In this document: piece by piece, positions 42,700-54,700 of the stretch | Numbering within the stretch: position 1 is the first letter of the stretch | Layout of the letters: each line of letters starts with the position of its first letter | Source of the DNA: Mesostigma viride | Lineage: Eukaryota; Streptophyta; Mesostigmatophyceae; Mesostigmatales; Mesostigmataceae | Direction of reading: 5' to 3' | Length of the DNA stretch: 64,000 nucleotides | NCBI GenBank assembly: GCA_009746045.1 | Contig: RPFO01000123.1 | Span: 423,120 to 487,119, forward strand | Made by a program: the position numbers and the translations under genes | The notes under the pieces: model-generated | Seen by the model: the letters and a program-made list of their open reading frames with translations, nothing else | What the model was told of the DNA's origin: nothing | Databases searched by the model: none

Positions 42700-45600
42700 G
42701 TTCCTTTTGGTGCCCTGACAGCGAGTATAGGGCACATAGCATTACACACGAGCGCCCGGCGGTCCAGCATCCTTGACTCCTTGGCAGTAATTGGACGATC
42801 GCGTGGACGCGTCGTCCCCGGGGGAAGGGGAGGGGTCGCAGAGCGTATGAAACCAGATGGCTACTAATAATACCATATACTTCTTTACTATACCTACCTT
42901 TTATATACTAAGTACTTGTACTGGTCCACTACACTTCTTTATGATACCATACTCTTCTTAATTATATCTAGCTCCTGTATGATCGGCACGGTTCGGCTTT
43001 GGATCGAGCCGGCCATCTATGTAGGAATCCACCGCAGCCGCGCGTGGATCCGACGACCCTTCTACTGCCATGCCAGGGATCGATGCGCAGCCGCGCGTGG
43101 ATCCGACGACCCTTCTACTGCCATGCCAGGGATCGATGCGCCAGTGTGCGGATATTATATATTTTCGATATTCTCTATTTTCTATATAATATATTTTCTC
43201 CATGATATATTCTCTATGGGATAATCTGCAGTTGGCGGTGGGCTTGAACGGGTCGTCCCGAAGAGGACCACGTCAGGCACTCAGCACCGCATGTGCACAT
43301 GGTCCTGGCCTTTTGGACATGGGCTCACCGGATGCTTGATGATTCTACTACTAAGGCGTCCGTACCGAGGCATCTCCGCGCGGGATGCCGGATTCGGCAG
43401 CGAGTGCCAGCGACCCCAGACTACGGCCTGACTGCACGTCGCGTCCCGCGTGACCAACGGACGCGGAGTCCCATGGCATGCGGCCAAGTATTATTATAGG
43501 GAGCCTTCCGGCTGGCGGCTATGAGTCACGGCTCCCTGACTTCCTAGCGCGTGAGGGACGTGCTTGGCTTCTCGTGCACCTGCACGTGATTAATTTCACT
43601 AGTGCGGCACGGTGCATGGAGACGGCACGGTGCATGGAGGCTGTTGCAACCCCGATGCGACGGGGCGATCAGGCAGGGCGGAGCCTGTACTGAATCGTGG
43701 TCGGCCGGCAAACAGATGTACAGCACCTTGTTGAATTGTCGGTAGCCAACCAATTGGCTACCCCGGCATTGAGTCGACGCCTAGCTGGGTCAGGGCACTC
43801 CTGGGCTCGAGTAACCGTGCATGCAGGGCGCGCCCGCGTCCGCCGCGACTGTCGGGAGTAAGGGCCCCCGGGGCTGCAAGCATATGCGGGCACGGTGCAG
43901 TTGCATGGCGACAGCACGTACTGCCGGCAGTAGTGGTGGATGACCCAGCCGGTCGTGGTTGCACTGGTTGCGCTGGTGCCGGTCGTGGTTGCATCAGAAG
44001 CAGGTGGCGGTGTCCGGTCATTGTCTCACCGCCTCAACAGTGCGCGTGCATGGTGCCGATGCCACATGATGTGGCGCTGTCGCCCCGCAGACTGCCGGTG
44101 TCCGAGTAACACCCGGTATCACTGCATAGGGCCGGTACATCCGCTCTGAGCGGACCCGGCGCTGACGCGCGCTGAGCCATGGCAGAGCACTGAGGTACAT
44201 GGGACGTGCGGGATCTGGCCGTCGAGGGCGAGTCACGGGGACTGTAGTAACGGCGACCCGAGACTGAGAGGCAGGCAGGATCGAGCTGCTGGAGTCTGAG
44301 CACCTAGTCACTGCCCGCGACCCTGTGCATGGCTACCATCGCGCAGTGTTCGCGTCCCTCCTGTGGGCTGAGCCCGGTAGGGAGTTGTTCCTTGCACCAC
44401 TGGTGGAGGCCGATCGAGCGTGATTTGCAAGTGGCTCGTGTCCGCGCGCCTACGAGGTTGCATGGATGAGGGACTCAGAGCAGGGCGTTCCATGTGCATG
44501 GCGGGCGGGCTGTGTGGGCTTCAAAATGTACTATACCCCATGGCCATGCACTGGTACAGGGGTGGTGAGAGGCCTTCAAGCTTCGAGTGGGGGATGTGGC
44601 GATGCGCGGTGGGGACTGCATACATAGGGGCGTGTTTCTGTTGCGGGAATCGGGATCCTGGGCAAGACAGTCCAAGCGGGGTGGACAGGCGGTGATCGGT
44701 CGTGCGCGGGATTGACCCCGGTCCACGATCGCTGTATGTGCTTGAGCACCTGTGGGCTGGGCGCGATCGAGCCCGAGGAGCTCTTGTTGGGACTGCGGGG
44801 TTGCTTCGGCCCTACTCATGAGCAGCACGGTGTCTCGCAGGGGCAACGTTACTGATACGGCAGTTCCTGCAAGGCGTGTCACTCCCCGACCTGCCCATTG
44901 CATTATATAAGTGCGGGCATTGCGGGTGCTATGCAGTCCACGTCGGCGGCCTTGAGCATCACATGCTTATGGGCCCGCGCAAACATCAGCCGTGCTCTTG
45001 CTGTGCAAGTGTCACGGAGGGTGTGACTGCGAGCTGAGGAGTTTTCCCCCGCTTGCGGTGGAGTTCAGGCACATTGGCAGTAAGGAATGCGGGGACCGGC
45101 GACTGCTCCGGTCTATGCACGTCGGCCGGAGTGGTGTTGTGCCTAAACTACTGCAGCTTCGTGGAGGAGTTGGCAGGGCGCACTCCAGTGGACACGCTGG
45201 GGCCCTGCTAGTTTTGGGCACTTGACGTGCCATATTATCCAAGTTTCCGGTGTTGATCGACTTTGCCTGTTTCCTGCGCTGGATAGAGACGGCGGGGCGC
45301 ACTCTAGTGGATACACTAGGGCCTTGAGGGCACCTGCATGCGTTCGCAGGTGCAGGGGAGGCGCACTCTAGCGGCCACGCTAGGGCTTCCCCCGCTATAC
45401 ACTAGCAGCCACTCCAGCGGTGGCCAGGGACGGCCACGTTGCATGGTCGGTTGGCTCACGGCGCGCCTGTATTTGAGATGACGCGTACAGCTGTCGGTAG
45501 TGAGGCGGTGGATCAGTTTCTTCTGGTGCACGCCCTCGCTTCTGAGCATGGGGCCTGCACTGCATGCTGTGCCTCACCGGCGTCGACGCTACTAGTAGTA

Positions 45601-46208
45601 CTTCTTAATCGTCATGTGATTACGCGCATCAGTCGCGCTGTAAGGCTGGGTTTCGGCTGGACGGGATACATGACTGGCCACCTCGTCGGCCGGATCATCC
45701 AGTTGTATGCATGAAAAATATTCCCTCCTGCTGACAGTCCCGATTGGCTATATAAAGAGTTGCCCTTGCGTGGCAAGTCTGGGGGGGACCTGGTTTCACT
45801 GGCCCGTTGGTGCACAAGGGCTGGGACATAGTACCCCTATGGTCAACATTTCATCAAGTTTGAGGCTGCTCAGGACCTCAGGACTGCATGGTTGCGCGGG
45901 ATTACATGGACTGTGCATTATTATGTGGATGGGATAGGGCACGCGGTGGCGCCCCCTAAGGTGGCTCCAGTGGATCGGCGCGTCAACAACGGCGGTCGCT
46001 GAGATGGTTGTGAGAGTTTTATGACGGATGGCGGAATGATCCTGTCATCCTGTTTCATGCTACTACGTCAGGGTTGGTCCTGTGTATCAACCTCTAGAGG
46101 AATTGGTATTACTAACCCGCGGGTGAACCGGGGTTGGGACATAGTACTCTTATAGTAGCTTACTTGTTTCCTTTCTATCTCTTGTACGGTAGGGACTACC
46201 GACCCCCG
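42700..46208 (+). other. Non-coding 3.5 kb where gypsy RT/RNase H/INT would be
   Basis: No frame resembling RT, RNase H or integrase on either strand. Short direct duplications occur: about 60 bp at 43030-43090 and 43083-43143, and three GCGCACTCYAGYGG...GCTAGGGC units at 45178-45390. A further duplicated unit of about 65 bp (42107-42237) lies between gag and protease. The PPT (GTGGGGGGGGAGGAG) is at 46208-46222. Confidence 0.6.
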
Positions 46209-46222
46209 TGGGGGGGGAGGAG

Positions 46223-46893
46223 TGTTACGTCCCGGCCCTTTTGGACGGACGTAACAATGGAATAAATTATGTAGTTTGACTTGTTGTCATGGTCCGTAGG
46301 ACTTTGGGACTCATTTCGGGACTTAATTTGGGAATTGTCCCTTGGTCAGGACTTTTGTATGGAACTATGACAGTTTGGGTGATTCGGACCAGTTATTTTG
46401 GGCCTAGGTTGTTGTATGCGTGTATCTTCTAGGGGCCGGTGCAGTCGCGCCGCGCTGCGTACTTTATAGCTAGTTGAGATATTGTACTCATGCGTGGATT
46501 CTGTAGGCGAGGGTCGATGTCGACCCGACTAGGATCTTGTGTGGACTGCATGCTTTGGAAGGTCGGCGCCATGTCGGCGCCCCTTGCCAGCGTAGTGGCA
46601 GACCTAGGTGAAATTGGTCCGAGGACGAGAGTCTCGTCCTCTTGGTTTGATGAATGATAAGTGCGAATACGCCTACACATTAAACCTGGGGCAACTATCC
46701 ATTTGTAATTGGTATTGCTAGCCATTATAAGTGTGTATTAATTAGCTTGGCATCAAGTCGCGGTGCCAGATATCTCACGACCCCAGTCGTGAAGCGCAAT
46801 CTGCATTAGGCCACCTTGAATCTTCCTAATTCCGGCATGGTAGATCTTTCGCTACGTAGCTCAGGCTAGGTGTGTCTGGGCAGGGACGTAACA
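46223..46893 (+). repeat. 3' LTR of gypsy element
   Basis: 671 bp, nearly identical to 38028-38699. Confidence 0.93.
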
Positions 46894-47071
46894 TTGGGGA
46901 CCCAGGCAGCCAGTTCGTTATATGTTAAGAGGCGGTAGCAGTCACCGTGGAGAATATACAGGTGGAGAATAGTGGTTACAGGGTGGGGGGATGTTATGAA
47001 GCCTTCATAGGGGTTAGGGCCACTTAGGCATCCGAAGGGGCGATTAAGGGGGTTGAGGTATATATCATTAA
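46894..47071 (-). pseudogene. LINE-D copy 1 ORF2 segment between gypsy and TTAA element
   Basis: The minus strand is open throughout (DIYLNPLNRPFGCLSGP...LTYNELAAWVPN) and joins in frame to RQPLFFN on the right (48794) and MPTYAAW on the left (38021). This proves a single interrupted LINE. Confidence 0.75.
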
Positions 47072-48793
47072 CACGTCGTTCGTCACTGCACCTATTCTTA
47101 GGACTGAGTTCAACTCAGTCCTATTCTTAGGACTGAGTTTTTGGGTTTCGTAGAAAATTCGCCCAAGTCGGAATGTTTGTCAAAAAAATTCCCTCAAAAT
47201 TTATTCAAATACTACGTGAAATGACCTTTCTCAGACATGTTTTTGCGATTTTTTTGGATTTTGTTTGGGCGGCTAAATGTACGGTCAAAGTACAGGTGGT
47301 AAGGGTACTTTTTCACGTGAAACGTGAGTTCCGGAAATGCACGACCTAGCCATGGCGGCTTGCGCCCATGCATGCAGTTTACGTTTGCGGACGATTTAGC
47401 TGGTAAAACCCAGGAAATAGTTTTTATATGTCCTAAAGATGACACAAACCAATTTTTAGCTCCCAGGGATGCGATTTACCAGGTGTCGGCACTGCTCTTG
47501 CTGGAAAAAACTGCGACCAGGCAGGTTGACGGAATTGATGACTAAATTTACTTTACGGTGCAGTTCGAAGGGTTTATATGCTTCTTTCTACTTATTATCA
47601 TGCATGTGTGTAGAATTAAGTCAGTGGCAGTAAAGATTTGATTATTTCGACCACTCTGTCATGTCATGGTTTGTGTGCCGCAAGTGTCACTTTTGCGGGC
47701 ACCGCCTGGGCCAAGATAACGCCATCCGTGCACGGTAAAGCTGAAATATCGTCACCTCATCGTTTTGTTATGTTCTTACATGAGTTTGAGCTTGCAAGGC
47801 GCTGTCAGTTTCGAATCTTGATGCGCTTTCTTGACCGTTGCCTGCCCCTCTCTAAACCCCCCATTTTTTATGATGTTACCAGGCATTTGCCTTACCCTAG
47901 TGTACTTTTGCAGTTTTTTAGGCGCTGTATGGGTTTAAATACCTTCATAGATGTTAATCATTCTTTTGCTACGTTCATACTGCGTGATTGTATGGCCATG
48001 GGCTGCATCCAGCGTGCTTTCAAGCTTATACGGGTGAGTGAAGAATCATGGTGATAAACCACTGTCATCATGTGCCAGCAAGTATGTTGGCCATGCCATG
48101 GCAAGGCAAAACAGTGTTAGCCATCTCTATTCTTGTTAAAAACAATTGAAATATGCTTAACCTACCCATTATATTGGTGGTTAAGGCTCATAATAAAACC
48201 CTTTGTAGGTAGGTATCAATGCCCATTCCCTACGTGCGTGCATAGGCTCTCACACATATACTAAGGTATAATATAACTGCAATATGATGATGCAAGTATG
48301 TTTTCCTGTTATGCTAGAAGGGAAATGAGTTGATTGGCATGGTTGGTTGCCACGGTGGTGTGTAGTATGACCGCACTTACATGCTTGCACATTGCTAGCA
48401 ACCTCGAAACCCATTCTTAGGGCTGGTGGTTTTTGGTGAGTTTCAGGTAGAGGCTGTGGCCAAATTGAGCCCAGTTTTTTGCCATGTTTCAAGAACTATA
48501 TTGTTTACACGGGCCTATATTTTTTCAACATGCATATGGATTTTATTGAATTTTCCCAACTCGTCCTTCCACAGAAAATTGCCAAATCGCGAGCATGGGT
48601 TGACACCCTTGTAAAATTTTACATGATTTGGTCAACATATGATTTTTTAGGCATATGCCCAAGCATTAGCATGATATTGAGTGCTCTGATGCATATCAAA
48701 CATATGGGGTACCCCCCTACCCTTACCGCTACATGATCTCAAAGTTGGCATACTCAGTCCTATTTTTAGGACTGAGTTTTGACGTACGACGTG
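47072..48793 (+). mobile_element. TTAA-flanked DNA element, copy 2 (1722 bp)
   Basis: Ends CACGTCGTTCGTC (47072-47084) and GACGTACGACGTG (48781-48793), flanked by TTAA (47068-47071, 48794-48797). Same family as 27039-28756, inverted. Subterminal AGGACTGAGTT/AACTCAGTCCT hairpins lie at about 47100-47140 and 48747-48775. The best internal frame is 47638-48054 (139 codons, no recognised domain; its counterpart in copy 1 is broken), so no transposase is evident. Confidence 0.82.
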
Positions 48794-50520
48794 TTAAAGA
48801 ATAGGGGTTGGCGTGCAACTTCCTCACGTAGTGTGGGAAATAATAGGCGGTCGGGTTTAAGTGCCATAAAGCCTTGCCATATACGAGCCCAGTACCAAGG
48901 AAGACCTCTGGTGAGCTTCGGGGAGGGGAGGCGAGCAGTAAGCAGTGCGGCTCCAGAGTGCCAGGAAATACCATTGGAGTGATGAGTAAAACGGGAGAGG
49001 GTTACACGTGCCAGAAGACATCCAGGGTGTGTGTTGACACCAATGTGGGCAGAGATAACTTGTTTGGCATACACCGACCATAAACGCCATTGCATATTGT
49101 GTAAGCCTAGTCCTCCAAGAGGCCACGGCATAAAAGACATTGACTCTCTGATCCATCCGTGTACCTGGCGGCTGAGATCGCTCGATTTTTTCCAAACAAA
49201 GTTATGCCCCAGTCGTTGAATAAGAGACACGGTGTGTTCATCCGGTGGGTGGGCCTGACCGAAGTACAGCAGCTTGGAGAACAGCAGCTGGTTCGTGACG
49301 AGGACCTTGCCCCGGAGGCTGAGGCGGTGTACGCCAGCCCAGCGGTTGGCCACCTGTTGTACACCAGTAAGTTTGCCCAGTTGTTGTGATTCGTCGTATA
49401 GAAAGGTTTTGACTTCCAATAACCTCCCTTCGGCTGTCCGACCGATAGGGCAGTTATGCAAAAGGTGGTATCCTCCTGGCGGGACCCATGTCACCGCCAG
49501 GTTAGTAGGTTGGAGAGTCGGGTTGGTTGTTCTGCCAATATGCAAGCCCGTGGACTTTTGCACGTTGCAGCGTTGTTGGGAGGCGGTACAGTATGTAGAT
49601 ATATTGTCAAGCACAGCATCAACATCACGCAGAGAGGTGCAAATGTTAGTAGTGTCATCAGCGTAGGCAGTTTGAAACAGACCACGTGTGTGGTGAGGGA
49701 TGGGGTAGCCTTGAATACGGCTGTCCTGTTGATGAAGAAAGAAGAGGTCAGCGTGAGCAAGCAAAAAGAGAAGGGGAGAGAGACAGTCGCCTTGTGGGAG
49801 GGAGCGTGTGCTATGGCCTATTTGGGATTTATGTCCATTAATTAGTAGGTGCCAAGTGAGGGATTTGATCATGCCTAGACTGACCTTAATAAGTTTAGGT
49901 CCAAAACCAAACCCGTGTAGTATAGCCTCGAGGTATTTCCAACATATGCGGTCGAATGCCTTTTCAAAATCCCGAAATAAAATAAGACCTATAATATTAT
50001 TGCGCCATGCGTCATCAACAATGTCCATGATCATGGTGATGCTGTCGCTGATGTGTAGGTTGGACCTGAATCCAACTTGTTCCGGACCGATCAGATTATC
50101 TAGTACACTATAGAAACGGCGTTGCAAGAGTTTGCTGGCGAGTTTGTAGGGGACTGTGAGCATGCGAATGGGTCTATAATTCTTCCAACTTGTTTTATCC
50201 CCTTTTTTGAGTAAGAGGATGAGGATTGTTTCCGACCACTGGCCCACAACAGTTTCGGTGTTCCAGATTTCCAAGATGCATTGGTATAGATCCCTGCCTA
50301 TGAGGGGCCAGAACGTTTTAAAAAACTCTACTGGAAGGCCATCTGCACCAGGTGCGCTACCTGTTTTGAGATGTTGAAGTGCTAGAGATGTTTCTTCCAT
50401 AGTGGGGCTGGCGTCTAGTAGAGCTTGTTGTGACGGAGAGAGGCGGTGGGGAATAGCATCGAGGATTTTTTGTGTGGCTGTATTTGCAGAGGGGTCGGGT
50501 TCCGTCTGTCCGGAACAGGG
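48794..50520 (-). pseudogene. Reverse transcriptase of LINE-D copy 1
   Basis: RT motifs in order on the minus strand: GSAPGADGLPVEFFK, LLLKKGDKTSWKNYRPIRML, GPEQVGFRSNLHISD, LILFRDFEKAFDRICW, RSLPQGDCLSPLLFLL, and TAYADDTTNI with the catalytic YADD. This is the palm and fingers of a non-LTR RT of the L1/Tx1-like group, matched by the zf-RVT C-terminus downstream. The frame is open from about 50520 to the TTAA element. A frame change near 50500 separates it from the endonuclease part. The enzyme would copy LINE RNA at a nicked target. Confidence 0.85.
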
Positions 50521-51456
50521 TGGAGAAAAAAGCATGTCCAGATTGTAGGATGTCTTGAGGGGTGGTATGGGTGCCAGTCTCGTCTGTAATTTCAGTGATG
50601 GTGGTTTGTGAGCGCGGGGGTGGGATAAATGCAAAGAATTCTTTATTCATTCGTTCACCTTTGACATGCCACCATGTATTTTCCACATCTAGGGCTTCTG
50701 CGTGGCGTTCAAGGCGTAGCTTATCCATCTCAGTCTGGCACAATTGCAGTCGTGTTAACTCGTGCGGGGCTAGGCGGGGTTTGGATTGCAACATAGTAAT
50801 AACTCGTTTGTAGTAATTGTAGTCTTTGCCTTTTATGCGGCGTTGTTCTAGATCGTATGCCTTAGAGGAGTCAAGGATGTGCGAGAGGCATGCTTGCATC
50901 CAGAGCGTCGTGCTTGGGTAGTCTATTTGCTTAGTTGGCCAGTCCCGCCATTGTTCTCGGACTAGGGTGCGAAAGGCGGGGTCAGCCAGCAGCTTTTTAT
51001 TGAGGCGAGGGACGCCTGGTCCTCTGGGGGGGCTGGAGTGATACACCATGGTGAGAAGGCAGGGGTAGTGATCAGAAAAAACTGTGGAGCGTATGACCTC
51101 TGCGTGACCAATGAGGGATGCCCAAAAGGGTGACATAAATATGTAGTCTAGACGGCTAGTGATGCGGGTGCCCTGACGAGTGGACTCGCGAGTATGCAGA
51201 TGGTCGCGAGGTTTGATAACATCCAGTTTCATTGGTTTTCGGGGAAATGGGTATATTTTATTAGCCAATTATGGACCAAAGAGGTGAGAGGGGAAATGAG
51301 TATCAGCGAATCCTAATTAAGGTGGGCACACACACGTGTGGCGGTGACAGGTGAAAGGCTAATAGGGCGCGTTATTAGACCTTACTTTCATTGGTTTCAT
51401 CTGGCGAACGTACTGACAGCCGTACAACAAGGTTACGTTTCCGTCTATGGCCGTTG
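50521..51456 (-). pseudogene. Endonuclease C-terminus and linker of LINE-D copy 1
   Basis: The APE-type endonuclease end is visible as TSRLDYIFMSPFWASL and VFSDHYPCLL, whose SDH is the conserved catalytic His motif. The N-terminal two thirds are missing (5' truncation at 51456). A 147-bp LINE-D tail (51239-51385) lies inside, with duplication TTTCATTGGTTT. Before the insert the frame reads LLYGCQYVRQMKPM and after it KLDVIKPRDHL. Confidence 0.75.
51239..51385 (-). mobile_element. 147-bp LINE-D tail insertion
   Basis: Nearly identical to 34911-35053. 12-bp target duplication TTTCATTGGTTT (51227-51238, 51386-51397). An extreme 5' truncation retaining only the 3' UTR and the last codons. Confidence 0.8.
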
Positions 51457-51758
51457 AGTTGAGTTTATTCCTGTGCTGGAATTCTCTAGCAAGCCAATCT
51501 CTGCTGCCCATGTGCGGCGTGGGCAACAACAACAACTAGCAAGCCGCGCGTCCGAATTGCCGGTCCCAAACCTGTCACGGCGTTGCAGTGCACGGAATGG
51601 AGCAGGAGGCAACGGTTTTGCCCTGGCAGCAGTTGCAAAAGTGATCCGCCTGCAGCGGTTGCAAAAGTGATCCGGAAGCCATTTCCTGGTCAAGGTTTGA
51701 TAGGAATTCGGGTAGGGCGAGAGTGCGCAAGGCATGAACATGTTATGAGGGTGAGGTC
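51457..51758 (+). promoter_or_regulatory. Upstream region of sigma factor gene
   Basis: Begins with an AATAAACTCAACTCAAC tail (minus strand) of a retroposon. A 24-base tandem repeat (GCAGYRGTTGCAAAAGTGATCCG) lies at about 51629-51676, 85-130 bases before the predicted start codon, and could be a promoter element. No TATA box is obvious. Confidence 0.35.
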
Positions 51759-54700
51759 ATGGCCAGTTGGAAATGCATAGGCTCTTGCTTCACGCCCGGA
51801 AAAACAATAAGTTTAAATAATTCATTTTCAAGCCGCCGTTGTTTGTCAGAGGACCGGTTTAGGGCTGCAGCACTCGGCAAGGTGGACAGGCCAGCAGCCT
51901 GCCCGCGGTACCCGAACTTAGGGAACGCCGGAATTGCGTATGCCAAAGCACTAAACGTCAATGCAGCATCTAAAGAGGAGAAAACAGAATCATCCCAGGC
52001 GTATGGGCCATCGCTAAGGACTATTCGAGGTTTCACAATTAGGGTTGGCGGGAACTTGATGAGGGGGGGGCCTGAACAAGGCACCTCCCCTCTTGTTGGC
52101 AAAAGCCAACGCCAAACCACGCGAAAACGGCGGCGGTTGAAATCGGAAAGCAAAGCTGCCGCGACTGCAGTAATGCCGGGCATGATTTTCTCACCAGAAG
52201 CCAAGAGTACTCCGAGGAAACCCCGTGCGGCACCAAAAGAGAAGACGTCCGTCCAATTATACCTAGACGACATCAGTCGAACACCTCTGTTGACTGCGGA
52301 GGAGGAAATTGAACTTGCTAAGCATGTACAGGTATGCAATTCATTACGAAAGTGACTTTCATCAAGGGTGGCAGCTTTATTGTGACACTTTACCAGTCCA
52401 TCAGCATTCACAAGGGCAGCTAGCACGATATCCGCTTGAGTATCGACTGCTGCTTCGATGGCGTTTGGGACACCATGGCATCGTCCAATATGCAACATGC
52501 TGGCACGATGTTTATCCAAGTATTGGAAATGATTATCATAAGACATGGTGGTTTGAAGTAAATGTCTCACTCTCCCCTTTCGATACCCGTCCTTGGCTCC
52601 TTTTGCCTGGGTCCCAGGAGCTCATCCGGCTGGAACAAGTCCGGGACGAGATGTTGAAAGCTCTGGGGAAGGAGGCGTCCCTGGAGGAATGGGCGCGGCG
52701 CGCGTGTGTTGGCAGCGAACAAACGCTTCGTGAAAGGTTAGTCCCGGCCCCCCTTTGCCTGGTGTGGGGCAGGTCTGTCACACCACACCACACCACACCT
52801 TGGTGTGGCTCCCTGGTGCATGGTCATCTAGACAAGGCGACCCGTTACTGCCATGCGCGCGCTCTGCCCCGGATGTCATGCCCAACCTGGAGGAACCTAG
52901 AACCTATCATCAAAGCACAAGGTAGAGCACACGATTCTTGTATCAGCGAGCTGTGGGGGTCAGTCGAGCCTATCCCTGGCATGGCATAGCCATTGCACAC
53001 CCCTTGGCATGGCAGTGCCCCTTCCCTGCGGGCCCCATCCCCCTCGATTGGCCACAGACATCACAGGACGCCATCCCCATGCCCCGGGTGCTATCGCTTA
53101 CCTAATCCTGCAGCCTGTACCTCTACTCACCATACGCCGCCGCTGCCCCCCTTATGCCTGCCGTCCCCGGCCACTACCTCACACACACGTCCAGGCTGGT
53201 GCGTGGGCTGGAGGCGCGCGAACGCATGATCCTCAGCAACCTGCGGCTGGTGGTCTCGGTCGCCAAGCGCTTCACCAGCCGCGGCCTGCCGTTGCTGGAC
53301 CTGTTCCAGGTACGCACGATTTGCGTTTATGGTGGCAAGGTGCACTCGGCATGGGTCTTTATCCATAATAGGTATATAGCGACAGTATATAGAGACACGT
53401 GTATATAGAGACACGTGTGTAGTACTCCTACACACAGATCTCGAGTGATTTATCTAGTACCAAATCCGACAGGCTTGCAACACTCCCCGGAAAGGAGAAC
53501 TTTTGCGGATGACTGTAGGTGTAAGTTGGCGATGCCCTAGGATCCGGAGACGTCCGTCCTATAGTCAGCGAAACTTGGTGCGAGAGGTCCCCAGTTCGAT
53601 TCCGGTCGGATTCATTTGCAGATCGCGTTTTTCCGCGTTTTCCGCGGACCGGCACTGAACGCAAATGGTTTTCGCCTTTGCGATGTGCCTGATCAGAATA
53701 TAGCGAGGAGGTGCGCGGGCACACGCGCGATGGCCTGACCACAGTTATCATTCCAGGCATGGTGCGCCATGGGTGACGAGCGCATACACGCGCGTGCGGG
53801 GCGCGGCCACGCTGTGAATTTGGGTCGTTGGTAGCGCAGCCAACACAAAACCTACTCGGGATCGCTCCTCTGTTACACGGCAGCGATACCCAAAGCTGGT
53901 GGAAGCTTGAGACTTGCAGCACGGTTTGATAGACCCCAGGCAATGGAACGCTCCCACGGTCGCGGCATGCCTGAGCAGCCTGCCAGGTCTCCCCACGATA
54001 GCGCAACCGGGCCATGTGACCCCTTGCAGAGGCGGCGCTCCAGGGGGAGGGGATGCGGTCGATTGCATCCATTGAGTTGGGGATGCTGATCGTGGATGGC
54101 TCATTGAGTAGCCAAGCGCGGGCGGGATGTGTCCTACGGCCAGCATACACCTGTGGATATCAACGACGCACGATACTTGAATGCTAGCTCCTCTCTGTGC
54201 ATGCGCAATGTTGCATGTGTGTGTGTGCTCACGTCCCCCTCCCCCTTCCCCTGTCCCCATCGCCCCCACCCCTGCAGGAGGGCGTGCTGGGCCTCATGCG
54301 TGGTGTGGAGAAGTTTGACCATGGGCGCGGCTTCCGCTTCTCCACCTATGCTTACTGGTGGATCCGACAGGTAAGCCCGCGCGTCACCACCACCGTAGGG
54401 CGTCCCCTCGCGTCTCCACCTCCGACGCCCTCGGGTGAATGCAACAGGTACACCTCCATGCATCCTTTGCTGCTCTTGTGTTTTCGATAGCTGGCCTATG
54501 ACCTACATGCCTTGAATAGGACGGTCTATTCCATGTTGCAGCAAGGCAAGGGGTCTAGACCTACATGCCTTGAATAGGATGGTCTATTCCATGTTGCAGC
54601 AAGGCAAGGGGTCTAGACCTACATGCCTTGAATAGGACGGTCTATTCCATGTTGCAGCAAGGCAAGGGGTCTGCTCTTGTGTTTTCGATAGCTGGCATAT

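Larger units (their letters stand above)
38028..46893 (+). mobile_element. Ty3/gypsy-type LTR element lacking RT and integrase (8866 bp)
   Basis: LTRs are 38028-38699 and 46223-46893 with ends TGTTACGTCC...GGACGTAACA, and the 5-bp duplication is TTGGG (38023-38027 and 46894-46898). LTRs differ by one substitution and two small indels that I can see. A TGG-starting primer site begins at 38701 and a G-rich polypurine tract precedes 46223. Gag and a retropepsin are present, but no RT, RNase H or integrase frame is found on either strand. It inserted into the LINE-D ORF2. Confidence 0.92.
34816..51456 (-). mobile_element. LINE-D copy 1, L1-like LINE broken by five insertions
   Basis: One minus-strand LINE of about 4.1 kb net, 5'-truncated in the endonuclease domain. 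Segments in order of reading: 51456-51386, 51238-48794, 47071-46894, 38027-37840, 37359-36225, 34898-34816. Inserted sequences: a LINE-D tail (51239-51385), a TTAA element (47072-48793), a gypsy element (38028-46893), a CACTACAATA-ended element (37360-37839) and LINE-D copy 2 (34911-36224). The ORF2 frame continues when the TTAA, gypsy and CACTACAATA inserts and one copy of each duplication are removed. Confidence 0.82.

Noticed and set aside
51743-52570. 275-codon minus-strand frame
   Set aside because: Antisense to sigma exon 1 and intron 1. No domain is recognised, and the plus strand has a clear sigma region 1.2 and splice donor.
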